DNA of 64,000 nucleotides, from contig JASANE010016102.1 of assembly GCA_030248225.1 (NCBI GenBank), forward strand, positions 1-64,000. The letters are read 5' to 3'. Origin of the DNA: Trileptium ribeirensis (taxonomy: Eukaryota; Nematoda; Enoplea; Enoplida; Thoracostomopsidae). Every line of letters begins with the position of its first letter. The stretch's first letter is position 1. The notes beneath the pieces were generated by a model that did not search any database, was not told the DNA's origin, and saw nothing but the letters and a program-made list of their open reading frames with translations. Position numbers and translations under genes: made by a program. Shown here piece after piece: positions 33,341 to 44,500 of the stretch.

Positions 33341-35092
33341 TGTCCCTATATTGCAGTACTGGCCATGACATCAAGTTCAACAAACCACAGGTGTCCTTAT
33401 TCGTACTGCAATTATGGCCATGACATCAAGTTCAACAAACCACAGGAGTCCTTATACGTAGTGCAATGGTGGCCATGACATCAAGTTCAACAAACCACAG
33501 GAGTTCTTATTCGTAGTGCAATACTGGCCATGATATCAAGTTCAACAAACCACAGGAGTCCTTATTCGTAGTGCAATACTGGCCATGACATCAAGTTCAA
33601 CAAACCACAGGAATCCTTATACGTAGTGCAATACTGGCCATGTCATCAAATTCAACAAACCACAGGAGTTCTTATACGTAGTGCACTAGTGGCCATTACA
33701 TCAAGTTCAACAAACCACAGGAGTTCTTATACGTAGTGTACTAGTGGCCATGACATCAAGTTCAACAAACCACAGGAGTCCTTATACGTAGTGCAACTGT
33801 GGCCATGACATCAAGTTCAACAAACCCAGGAGTTCTTATACGTAGTGCAATTATGGCCATGACATCAAGTTCAACAAACCACAGGAGTCCTTATACGTAG
33901 TGCAACTGTGGCCATGACATCAAGTTCAACAAACCCAGGAGTTCTTATACGTAGTGCAATTATGGCCATGACATCAAGTTCAACAAACCACAGGAGTCCT
34001 TATACGTAGTGCAATGATGGCCATGACATCAAGTTCAACAAACCACAGGAGTTCTTATTCGTAGTGCAATACTGGCCATGATATCAAGTTCAACAAACCA
34101 CAGGAGTCCTTATTCGTAGTGCAATACTGGCCATGACATCAAGTTCAACAAACCACAGGAATCCTTATACGTAGTGCAATACTGGCCATGTCATCAAATT
34201 CAACAAACCACAGGAGTTCTTATACGTAGTGCACTAGTGGCCATTACATCAAGTTCAACAAACCACAGGAGTTCTTATACGTAGTGTACTAGTAGCCATG
34301 ACATCAAGTTCAACAAACCACAGGAGTCCTTATACGTAGTGCAAGGGTGGCCATGACATCAAGTTCAACAAACCCAGGAGTTCTTATACGTAGTGCAATA
34401 CTGGCCATGTCATCAAATTCAACAAACCACAGGAGTTTTTATACGTAGTGCAATGGTGGCCATGACATCAAGTTCAACAAACCACATGAGTCCTTATACG
34501 TAGTGCAATGGTGGCCATGACATCAAGTTCAACAAACCACAGGAGTTCTTATTCGTAGTGCAATACTGGCCATGACATCAAGTTCAACAAACCACAGGAG
34601 TCCCTATACGTAATGCAATACTGGCCATGTCATCAAATTCAACAAACAACAGGAGTCCTTATACGTAGTGCAATGGTGGCCATGACATCAAGTTCAACAA
34701 ACCACAGGAGTCCTTATACGTAGTGCAAGGGTGGCCATGACATCAAGTTCAACAAACCCAGGAGTTCTTATACGTAGTGCAATACTGGCCATGTCATCAA
34801 ATTCAACAAACCACAGGAGTTTTTATACGTAGTGCAATGGTGGCCATGACATCAAGTTCAACAAACCACATGAGTCCTTATACGTAGTGCAATGGTGGCC
34901 ATGACATCAAGTTCAACAAACCACAGGAGTTCTTATTCGTAGTGCAATACTGGCCATGACATCAAGTTCAACAAACCACAGGAGTCCCTATACGTAATGC
35001 AATACTGGCCATGTCATCAAATTCAACAAACAACAGGAGTTCTTATACGTAGTGCACTAGTGGCCATTACATCAAGTTCAACAAACCACAGG
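33341..35092 (+). repeat. 55-bp minisatellite, about 32 units, with higher-order repeats
   Basis: The unit begins GGCCATGACATCAAGTTCAA and continues with CAAACCACAGGAGTCCTTAT and TACGTAGTGCAATGGT-type sequence. Most units are 55 bp; a few are 54 bp, lacking a base where ACCACAGG reads ACCCAGG. Blocks recur at larger spacing: the block starting at 33416 is repeated 548 bp later (33964, ten units), and one from 34431 recurs 384 bp later (34815, seven units). The length is not a multiple of three and no frame is kept, so it is not coding. Confidence 0.95.
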
Positions 35093-35757
35093 ACACTGTG
35101 ATAATTTGAAAACGACGATGAATTGTTCAACGCAATGACATGAAACCAGTGCGTGGAGCTAAGTACGATTTTTCAATCCAAGACCGTTGTCGTGATGTAG
35201 GTATATATAATTGTTTGCAGCAGCGCATTTTTCAGAAGAAATCCTGTTGTATACAAACAAATAACTGCACTTTATGCGATGTTATCCACTTTCGTAATAA
35301 CGTTTTGTCATGGGTTTCTTTTTTGTTGTCCGTAAAGGACATTTTCAAGATAGCCAAAGCCCACCCGAACGACGCCCAGAACCGCTCAAGCTGGAAGAAG
35401 AAAAAGGCCCAAATGGTCGACCCTGCATCGAAGCGGGAATAGCGCCCGGAAGAAGAAGAAAAAGGGCATTTCTTTCCTACTAGCATAGTTGAGATTAAGA
35501 ACGCACATACTTTGTCGTATGTCATAATGACGGTATTTTTATATAAAATCCCTCTCTTATCGCATGAATTATATAGGTATAAATTTTCGGTACTGATATA
35601 TAAATAAATCTAAATTTAGGGGTTATTGACTTCCTTAAGTACTGTGTTTTTGCAACATTCGTAAGTGAAAACGATTCAGAGTATTGTATATTAGTGTGTG
35701 ACGAAACACGGGCTGACATTGAACCGTGTCCTGTTTTTATTGTGTTTGCCATTTCAG
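35093..35757. other. Sequence between minisatellite and exon D; no gene seen
   Basis: A 100-codon frame (35140-35442) has a coding-like basic end but no splice signals or recognisable domain, so it is not called. A good acceptor (TTTGCCATTTCAG) ends the stretch at 35757. Confidence 0.4.
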
Positions 35758-36118
35758 AAAACCTTGGTTCCGGATCTTATCGTCTACAGAATCATCCAGC
35801 GTTAGTATCATCGTCTCATTCTGCTGCACCAAGTCCTGTTCGTCACATTCGTTTTTCCGAAAATAATGACGCAAAAACTGTGGCGAAAGCTACCTCCACT
35901 GCATACCGTCGTACAATGTCATCAGCCGTTGGCATGGACAGCGGCTACGTTCTCGATGAGCTACCAATTAGAGCCGGCTCAATGTCAGCCCGTGGGCCAA
36001 TGGACGACAAAATAAAACCTGAAGAAATTTCTGCTTCTAACACGGGCACAGCTAATTCGCGTCAGCTTGGAGTTAGACGAAATTCGCTGTCGACACCGGA
36101 TTTGGCTCAAGCGGGAGC
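35758..36118 (+). CDS. Putative exon D of an unrecognised host gene
   Basis: The acceptor is GCCATTTCAG|AA and the donor is GGAGC|GTAAGT. It is open for 119 codons between split codons. It encodes a polar, probably disordered Ser/Ala/Arg-rich region: AAPSPVRHIRFSENND, TSTAYRRTMSSAVGMDSGYV and RRNSLSTPDLAQ, the last like a phosphorylation or 14-3-3-type site. Its donor phase fits exon E exactly. Its start (phase 1) does not fit the end of exon C, so if they share a gene at least one exon between them is missing from this annotation. Confidence 0.55.
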
Positions 36119-37382
36119 GTAAGTTTTTTTTATTCTTGAGAAACCGATTTTTTAACAACATATTAAATGATTTCAACTACTGAACGGCGCGCATAAGCGT
36201 TGCTTTCATGAATGGTGTAACAACTTCGTATAAGTTGGTTGTCCGCCTTTCACTTATATTGGTCTTTAATTTTTTGTAACGCGAGCACAGACCTTGATAT
36301 ATAATTGCACACATCTAGCGTAAGTTACTGCATGAATTTTAGATAACTTAGATAAATAAATTTAGAACATTTCCCGACATTAATAATCTAAAACATGCTT
36401 ATTTTATAGCTAAATCATATTTTGCCTTGGAAGAAATATTAACTACATTTTCAAAAAATATACGAACTGATGGTCAAGGGTGGCAACGTTGGAACAGTTC
36501 TGTTTACTTTTTTGGGCAATCTTGGTTGCCGTAGATCTAATGTATTTTCTGGCTTTATATTGTTAGTGTTTGCATTTTAGGTTTTTACCTTGTATGAATG
36601 CTGAAAATGTAAGCTTTAGTTATGAATAATTTCCATGCGCTCACAATTTTGCCAGGAGTCATGAACTGTGTAGGGGCCTGGTTCGGAACCAGGGGTGCCC
36701 GGTTTTGCCACGTGAAAACGGGTTGAAAATTGCCCCTGAAACGCTACCCAAAGGCATCTGATAGAGAATAAAAGCTATTTTGAAGCAAATTTAGACAAAA
36801 TCAATGAAATTTTTGGCTTCATAACGAAATTATGTTAACAATTTTTGATTCAGTATTATGTCAACTGGAAGTATTTTTACCGAGGAAAAAAATTGTGCCA
36901 GCGGAGCGATGAGCCAAGTGACGGAACAAAATTTTGACAGGGCGCAGGAACCGGGGCACCTGATTTTTATTTGGGGTATTTGAAAATGACAGCCCCCTAT
37001 TTTGAAAACCCGAATTTGGATTATTTTAGTTTCAACAGCATTGTGAAATGAACAAATAGACTTTTTACACGCCAGATACATTAGGACAATACAAAATTCG
37101 GCGAAGGGGGTGGGCGAATTCAAAACGGAGGTAAGGCCGGTTTGGAGGGAGCTCTCCCCTTGTCGCGAGGAACTTATGTTATATTGTATCCATCCTTGCA
37201 ATATCTGAATTTAGTCTGCCGTCGCAATACGTTACATATTCCAGCGCTCGAAATTGGATGATTTGGCTTTAATACATGTCCACCGTTTATATAATTTGTC
37301 TTATACGTCTAGTGAAATAACGTCAGTGTGTGAAGCAGTTGATATTTTGAAGTGAAATTAGTACACTGAGTTGTGTTTCCAG
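36119..37382 (+). other. Putative intron between exons D and E
   Basis: GT-AG ends (C|GTAAGTTT and TGTTTCCAG|GCG). AT-rich, without internal gene or recognisable repeat. An antisense frame at 36830-37201 is not supported by any motif. Confidence 0.5.
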
Positions 37383-37617
37383 GCGCCGTGAAAACATTGT
37401 TACATCTGCAGCTATATCAAGCAATCAGTCTGGAATCTCAACTCAGTCGGGTAACACCAAAAGTGGCGTTGCTAATAAGTCGCCGCAGCAGCAGCAACAA
37501 CAACAGCTTACTGGATTCCGAGGACTTCTTGCACGTTCGTCGAAGTTCTGGGATCCGAATCGTCCAATTCATATGTCGGCATTTGATATTACTTTATTGT
37601 CGCCTGATTCTACATGA
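37383..37617 (+). CDS. Putative terminal exon E of an unrecognised host gene
   Basis: The acceptor is TGTGTTTCCAG|GCG. The first base completes the Ala codon split from exon D, followed by 77 codons and a TGA at 37615-37617. It encodes a Ser/Asn-rich region, a run of seven glutamines (CAG/CAA mixed) and a conserved-looking C-terminus with aromatic and proline residues (LARSSKFWDPNRPIHMSAF and DITLLSPDST). The phase match with exon D and the clean stop make a genuine C-terminus likely. I do not recognise the protein. Confidence 0.55.
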
Positions 37618-40600
37618 TTTCATTTCTAGAAATGGAGTCGCGCTACGCATTTTCCAAAGAAGTTAAAGAGCAAACATAGCCATACAGCATCGGTCTCTAA
37701 CTATCAGAGTTGTGTACTAACGATGTCCATAAAATGGTATATTTTTGATGATTTTTTTGCGTTTCCTGATATGAGTGTATAAAATCGTTGTTTATATGAA
37801 TGATAGTAGTTATTAACTTATTTTTGACTCAAAAAAACTTGTTTTATGATGTAATACTGTATGTCGGATAATATCAGTGTTCTTCTACCTGAAACCATCA
37901 GCATTTTGCTACAACCACGTGTGGGCAACGCACAAATTTGCTCCAATATACAATAGTTTTGACTGGCTTTTGTGGATCCACGGGATGGCATATCCCCGAA
38001 TACAGTCATTCGTACTAGTAACTAATAAAAATTTATCAGTTGATCAGTTGTAACAGAGCTGGAAAGACTGGAAAATCTAGCACATTGGACCTTGATCTGG
38101 TTATTGATATCGAAGGACCCTACTGCAGCGTATGTTACTCGAATAATCCCAGGGCAGATTGAACGGAAATTGTTTGTAGTAGTGGGTATGTTCTATAATG
38201 TGTCTAACTTGAGGAGCAGGTGTATCATATGTATTTTCGAGCGACTATTCGTGCTAGCGTACATAAAGTTCCTTTCAAGGTTCAAATCAGATTATTACGC
38301 GTGTTGTTTTGGTCTTGTCAAACAATATTGAGAAAATTCTTCTCGTTTGGCGACACATTTTAAAAACAGCCGAAAACGCATAAATGAAGCCATGCTCGCT
38401 CCGTGCCACCCACGAGAAACTATTTTTATATATTATTCGAACCGTACTGGTAGCTGAATCGAATGGTTTAGAACCAGCGAAACTGTGTTAACCACTTAGC
38501 TTAGGTTAATAATTCGACTCACGTCGTCAATGCGTGTCGGATAATATATTAAATCGAAAAAGGTATTAGAAAATTTTAGGTACCGAATGCAACCAGTCGG
38601 AACCAAAAAATGTGGCCAAATGAATATTTTCTGACTGAACCGACTCGTCGACATGAATGGTACCAAAACTAAGTATGTGTCTTCAAAAGTGACCAATTAT
38701 TTTTTACACTGGGGTTGGCTAAAAGAAAAGACTTCTTATTTGTGAGCGAGACTGTACTGTTGCCGCTTATAATAATATTATATATAATCGCTGATTTTTT
38801 AGTATTTTCATTATTAATGATGCGTAGTATCGAGTTTTAATGAATTGTGTATCGATTTTAGTTGTATGTAGGCGAAACTTTTATTTTAATTGGTGTGAGC
38901 TGAAATAATAAAGCTTAATTGGGGTTATTGATATTGTTTTGTACCTATGTATTTTCTTTTTTGTATTAAAATTTATAAATGGTAAATTATGACTGAAAAC
39001 AAGTTACGATTTGATAAATTTGACCAAAACATCGAGTGTTTTATGGTTCACTGTCGTTGTAACAATATTGTAGTCTGGTGAGGTAAAGGGTGTTATTTTA
39101 GAGTATTTATAATATCTGACTCCTTCTAGGATGTGGATGGTAAGTATATTGTGTTAACCTTGTTATGTTTATATAAATGCTGTCTTATCTTTATTGCAGT
39201 GACAAGGTTTTTACGCTATGTTAGCGCAGTACTTGTTCGAATATATCTGTTTTGCTTATTATGATGGTTACGTCGTTTTATAGTTAGCTTAGGCTTTATT
39301 TTTTGTCGAGACCATGGGTGCAACGATTTAATAATGCACACAAGCAATGGAACTTCCCTTAAGTTCATTGTTTCCATGACTGAACCCAGCAGGTCTTATG
39401 TTTAATGCTTAAGTGCTAAATACAGAACAAAATTTATATTCGCTATTTTGTACCCTGGACTAATGGGGTAGAACTTTTGAAATCAGTGATCCAGCTACTC
39501 ATCTCTTTCAATTCTTAGCTTACGCCTGCGCAGAAATGGTAACTTTTCCAAGTAAAGCTTTGCCACAGGAAATTTGTGGAGATTTTAGAAATCTTCACAA
39601 AATTTTCTAGCAAATGTGTAGGCCTACATGTTTCAATGGATACATTTCTCATAGGCTAGGAATAACTTTTCCGATATGTGCTATAATTTGCATAGTGTGA
39701 TATCTTTAAGAAAGGTTTTCCTTCTGATGTGTTATTACTGGATCGAACTTCAGCTCACGGCACTGGCGGAAATTGTCGTTTCGACCCAAAATGTGTTTCT
39801 AACTAGCCCGGGCGGTCCGAAAAATTTCTGGCTGTTCTCAACGCTTCTCAAAGATAGAATGATTAGTAAACTGTTCGATAACTTTGGATCGTTCGAAGTA
39901 TTTTTTATCTCGCTCATTTCACATTTATTTTATATCTATATCGAACTGGCTAACCCCTGATTACAAACGGGCCGGGCTGGGCCGAAATTTGCATAAATAT
40001 TTCGGACCGTTCTCACGCTCAGCTGCTAGTATATACTAGTATTATCGAGTCATGTTCTCAGATATCGAATCATTTTCCCAATTAAATCGACATAGTTCGT
40101 TCCAAAAAAATTAGCATTGTTTACTTGTAGACTAAGCACACGAAATTGTTGCAGTAAAATTACGGATAGCGGTACGAATGTTTTTTAACTTGTGTTAGTC
40201 TGTACAGTACAAAGCCGTTTATTGGTGACGATTCTTCTTATTCGCAATATGATGTATAGTGTTTGTATTCGTGACATTTTCTCGTTTATTTGGTGGTTTC
40301 AGTTATAATTTGTAATAGCTGTTCTATCTTTTGAAGCAGTAATCTCCGTATATCTATAATTTTAAACCATTCTCTTTTGTCGCTATCGAACCAAGTGTAA
40401 ATCCAGCCTCGTGCGGTGTCAATTATTAGTTTGTTAAACGTTTATGTAACGTTTGAAAATATAATCGACTGTGGAAAAGTATTGTCGCAAGAGCTGTTAA
40501 CTATAATAATGTGTAATAGAGCATTTCTCTATTTTTTGTGCCATGTATATACATTCTCCAGTATATATATGTACTCTTTAGACATGATCTGTTTTTTTGG

Positions 40601-42651
40601 AATGCTTGTGTTGATAATAGCACGGAGCAATATGTAGTGCTGCTGCAGGAAATGACATCTGTATTTGGTTCCCTATGCTATTTAAATTCTCGAATGTGTG
40701 CCTAAAACATGGTTTTGTGTCTTCCAAAGGCTGGATATGGGCTCCGGGTCCTTGCGCTCAACGACAACGAAGTTTGAAAGCTTTAAAACCCTGTTTAGCG
40801 TCTCGATGTGGGTAGCACCGTTAGGGATTGTTTAGTGATCTCTAAATTATATTGTGCGAATGTATATATATTAATATTATTATGCGAACTATAATTATAT
40901 ATATAAATAATTATACGTCGTACATTATTTAGCAATTTAAATATTTTTGCGTGAGTACTAATTTTCAGTTCGTTAATGAAGTATCCGCATTATAATGAAG
41001 CAATGAGTTGCGTGCTTGTGTAGCCAGCACTGAGCTGTTACCTTGGTGTACCGATGGACGACATGCTGGTTGCAGTCAATACTCCTGTGTATTATTCCCG
41101 TAGTAATATGTTGTGACTGTGTCATGCAAGGGCGAAAAAAATTTGACATTTCTATCTGTTCCGTAACCCTGCATATACTTACTCTGTGTGTGGCTTCTTG
41201 GAGAGATGCCACGATCATTGTCATAGTCTGTGTTCTTTTCCAAACCAGTGCAGATTTTATAGACGGGAAATGTTACATAAATATATAAATTTGAATAAAT
41301 AATGAGTTAACTAGACGTTTAACTACCGAAATATATTCCGCAATGGTGTTTCTAAAATGGACATCAAACGCCGGTTCGTCAAATCGAACAGTACAGAGTT
41401 ATATTGCAAGTTGAGGGAACGGCGATTTTTGCTGTGAGAGGTTTTATTACAATTACTGACGCAGCAGGCCCGGACCACGATTAATTTGAGGTGCCTTCAG
41501 GTCTGCGAATACCGCAAAACGTTTATATCTGTGGCTTTGGGCGTTTGTCATAACTGGCTTTAAACTATTCCGCATTTAACTTCATAATAGTGAATTCTTT
41601 GCTAGTGGCATTCGCCACCCAGGCTACGTGACAAAGAAACTGACCCATTTTCGTCACTCATCCTCTAGTGCCCAACCAGCCACCTTCAAGAAAAAGCTTT
41701 CCGGTTAAGGGAATGTGCAAAGCACCGATTCAAGATATCGCCTGTTGTCGCAGGGTTGGCCACTAATTTCCCTTTTGCATGACGCCCACTAATCGAAACG
41801 GACACAATTCTACATCATAGCGACCACTGAATGATAGACAGAACCACGAAGTGGCCACTAGCATATAATTTCGACAGCGGGTGCTGAAATTTAAGTTTTA
41901 TGGGCACAATCTCTTTTTGATGCCTCTCACCAAACTGCATTACCTAACCATTTCGTTAAAAGCGCTGACTGCTCAGTATGCAAGATTATGCACGTTACAG
42001 ATATATAGCTGCTACCTGCGGTTACAGACATGAGCCCAGTCCGCGATACTCGTGCTCGCTGGCAGCACTCGATGTATTTTTTCCGCATAAACCACTAGTA
42101 ACCTTCAAAAAGGTGAATAATTCAAATTTATTAAAGATTGCAAATACATACTCTCATTGCCATGTAGCAGTTGTTTTTGTATCATAAACAAGAATCTCTG
42201 ACTTCTTTTTGACAGCTATGTTATAATATTTATTACTGCTTTATAATACATTGTAACTAAAATTGTCGTCCTGCATTTATGAGGACATTGAAGCGATACT
42301 GTCTCCGAATGCTAGCTTTGCCCGCAATTGAAGGCAATGTAGTTTGGTTTTGATTTAAATCTTTATACACGTTGCGTTAAAAAGATTCAAAAACCAGGAA
42401 CCAAGTCTGCAGGAAAATTAAAAAATGGACCCAACCTTACTAGCGCCATTCATAAACAGTTGTAATGGCAACACCCTGTTGAATGAGAATTCGGAGCACC
42501 CACCTCCTGAAAACACGGCTTCATACTTGTTGGAAAATTTTAAAAAACATTGGTAAACTGACTGAATTAAGGTCGACATTCTTGGATTGAGAACGCAACT
42601 GATTGCTAAGTTTATCTTATTATGCAGCTTTTATATTTGTGATATTTGGAA
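37618..42651. other. Gene-free stretch
   Basis: No supported gene. About 38540-38700 shares a decayed repeat with 23330-23480. About 39805-39900 and 39970-40080 look like a short imperfect duplication (GGTCCGAAAAATTT/GGACCGTTCTCACGCT-type strings). AT runs occur near 40870-40915. Confidence 0.4.
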
Positions 42652-42661
42652 CGATCCTTTT

Positions 42662-42843
42662 ACCCATGTCAACTTGAGGGGCCGAAGTATAATGCATGTC
42701 ATGTCGTTCTCGATATACTAAGCCTTAGTCTTAGCCTAAGCTAAGGTCCTTATATGAAGGCGCTGCCGCCCCATTAATCCCCCGATTCAAATCTGTTCTT
42801 TTTTCTAATGTTATAACGTCCGGCCCCTAAAGTAGACATGGAC
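42662..42843. mobile_element. Short TIR element, copy 2 (182 bp), perfect 10-bp target duplication
   Basis: The ends are ACCCATGTCAACTTGAGGGG and the inverted CCCCTAAAGTAGACATGGAC. CGATCCTTTT flanks both sides (42652-42661 and 42844-42853), a perfect 10-bp duplication. Duplications of 9-11 bp are typical of Mutator-like elements, so I infer a Mutator-type MITE. Copy 1 is at 24995-25139. Non-coding. Confidence 0.85.
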
Positions 42844-42853
42844 CGATCCTTTT

Positions 42854-44500
42854 GACATATTAATCTTTTATTATGGCAAATTTATTTTCATAACATGAAT
42901 ATGACGTAATTAACAAGAGTGTTTTCTGTCAATAAAACAGCACTGACTTCTGCTCTTTGAGTCGATCAATATTAATGCTTTGTGCGCTAAACTTAGCGTG
43001 ACCCCATCACCCATCCTGTTTTGTAATTTTGCATAAAATTTGTAGATAGCTTTTTGGTTAATTGAAATTCGGTGTAAAGCCCTTCACGAACACAGCGCTC
43101 GCGATTGAAATCTAGCCATTTTGTGTTTGCGGAAATTTAACAAAAATTACCAATATTTGTCGTTTTGAATAAAACTAGCTTTATTCGCGAACGCCGAGAG
43201 CTTAACTATGTAAGCGATTTGATTGTGGCGTCGTTTTTGCATTAAATTTGTTCGCGCAATAATGGGGCGTCGAATTTCTGGAAATCTAAGTCGCTAAAAT
43301 TCTGTTCGTACGCAGGTCTAATTTCTGGGATTGATATAATTTTGCCGGTTTTCGGTTAACGAAAGTCCGAGTGAAATTAAGCCTTTTCCGTAATAAGGTA
43401 TGCGTTTCGATATCGGTAAATACAAAATAGGATGGTTGGTCTGGTCACCTTAAGTTTACTCATCCATTATATAGCTAAGTATATTATATAGTATAAATAG
43501 CTAAGTGATATCGAACTCCATATATTCTGTGCAAGACGAAACTTAGGTGCAACTGTTTTGGCGTTTCTAGGGAATGTAGTATTTTCCCATGAAGCAAATA
43601 GGGAGTAAAATTATCACACTAATCTTCTTAGATTTGCATATTCTATAGCACGGCACGTCAATGTATATTTTTTGGCCTTTCTGTTCTAATCACTGGGATA
43701 CGTTGATACTTGGTAGGCTTGAACTTGTCGGATATTGAACTATGTAGATATATTTTTGGTCATATCGAAAGGTCCTAGATGTAAAATTTCCTTCAGAGTG
43801 TAACGAAAACACAAACTAGTTTATGTTAGCTTCGGTTACAGTGAACCCCAAAACTACAGTCAATTGTAATAGCCCGAGATTCGTAACAAAATACTTAAAT
43901 TCACGGTAAAAACGCTCCAATTCAACATGTCGGTGGAGCGTGATCCCGGTGTTATGTTATGTATTATTTGCTATTGATGTGAAATAAAACTATATTAGCA
44001 TATGTCATATCATCATGCTCCACTGGCTTGATATGCGCGGACATGATCCTTTTCGCATTGGAACTAACTAATTATTTGACTTAACTTGTAAGTATCCGGT
44101 CGGACCTAAACGAAAATTTATGGTAACATATGTAATGTTCTAATTATAATAATGTATGGTGGAGAAAACGCTGCGCACTCGGATGGGCCAGGGACAGCGG
44201 GCGAGAGGTTCACTATTTTATTTTCGGTTTCACTGAAATGATGCCCTCAGGTCGATCCCGGTGCGCATGCCTAAACCTTGTTATAATCATTGCCACAATT
44301 GTATATCATTTAAAGGGTATAGTACTGCGTGTCAGGATGGGTCGGGACGTTATGCGGAATTCTCAAAAAAATTTGAAACCGGGAATTTTCGTGGCAGTTC
44401 AAATCTTGGAGACCTTACCCTGACATGTAGCTGTTATACAACTGACTCAGAGTGAAATAAAATCATGTTGAGAGGTGAAAAATAATGAACAAGAATTTAA
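42854..44500. other. No gene seen
   Basis: Non-coding AT-rich DNA. About 44330-44425 has weak inverted ends (TGTCAGGATGGGTC and GACCTTACCCTGACA), perhaps a 95-bp decayed element; no target duplication was found. Confidence 0.4.

Noticed and set aside
33341..35092. CRISPR array
   Set aside because: The whole 55-bp unit is repeated without variable spacers, and the context is eukaryotic; it is a minisatellite.
35140..35442. 100-codon plus-strand frame with a basic tail
   Set aside because: No splice sites, no recognisable domain and no support from neighbours.
44330..44425. Possible 95-bp TIR element (TGTCAGGATGGGTC ends)
   Set aside because: The inverted ends are short and imperfect and no target duplication was found; the shared string near 25526 is too short to define a family.
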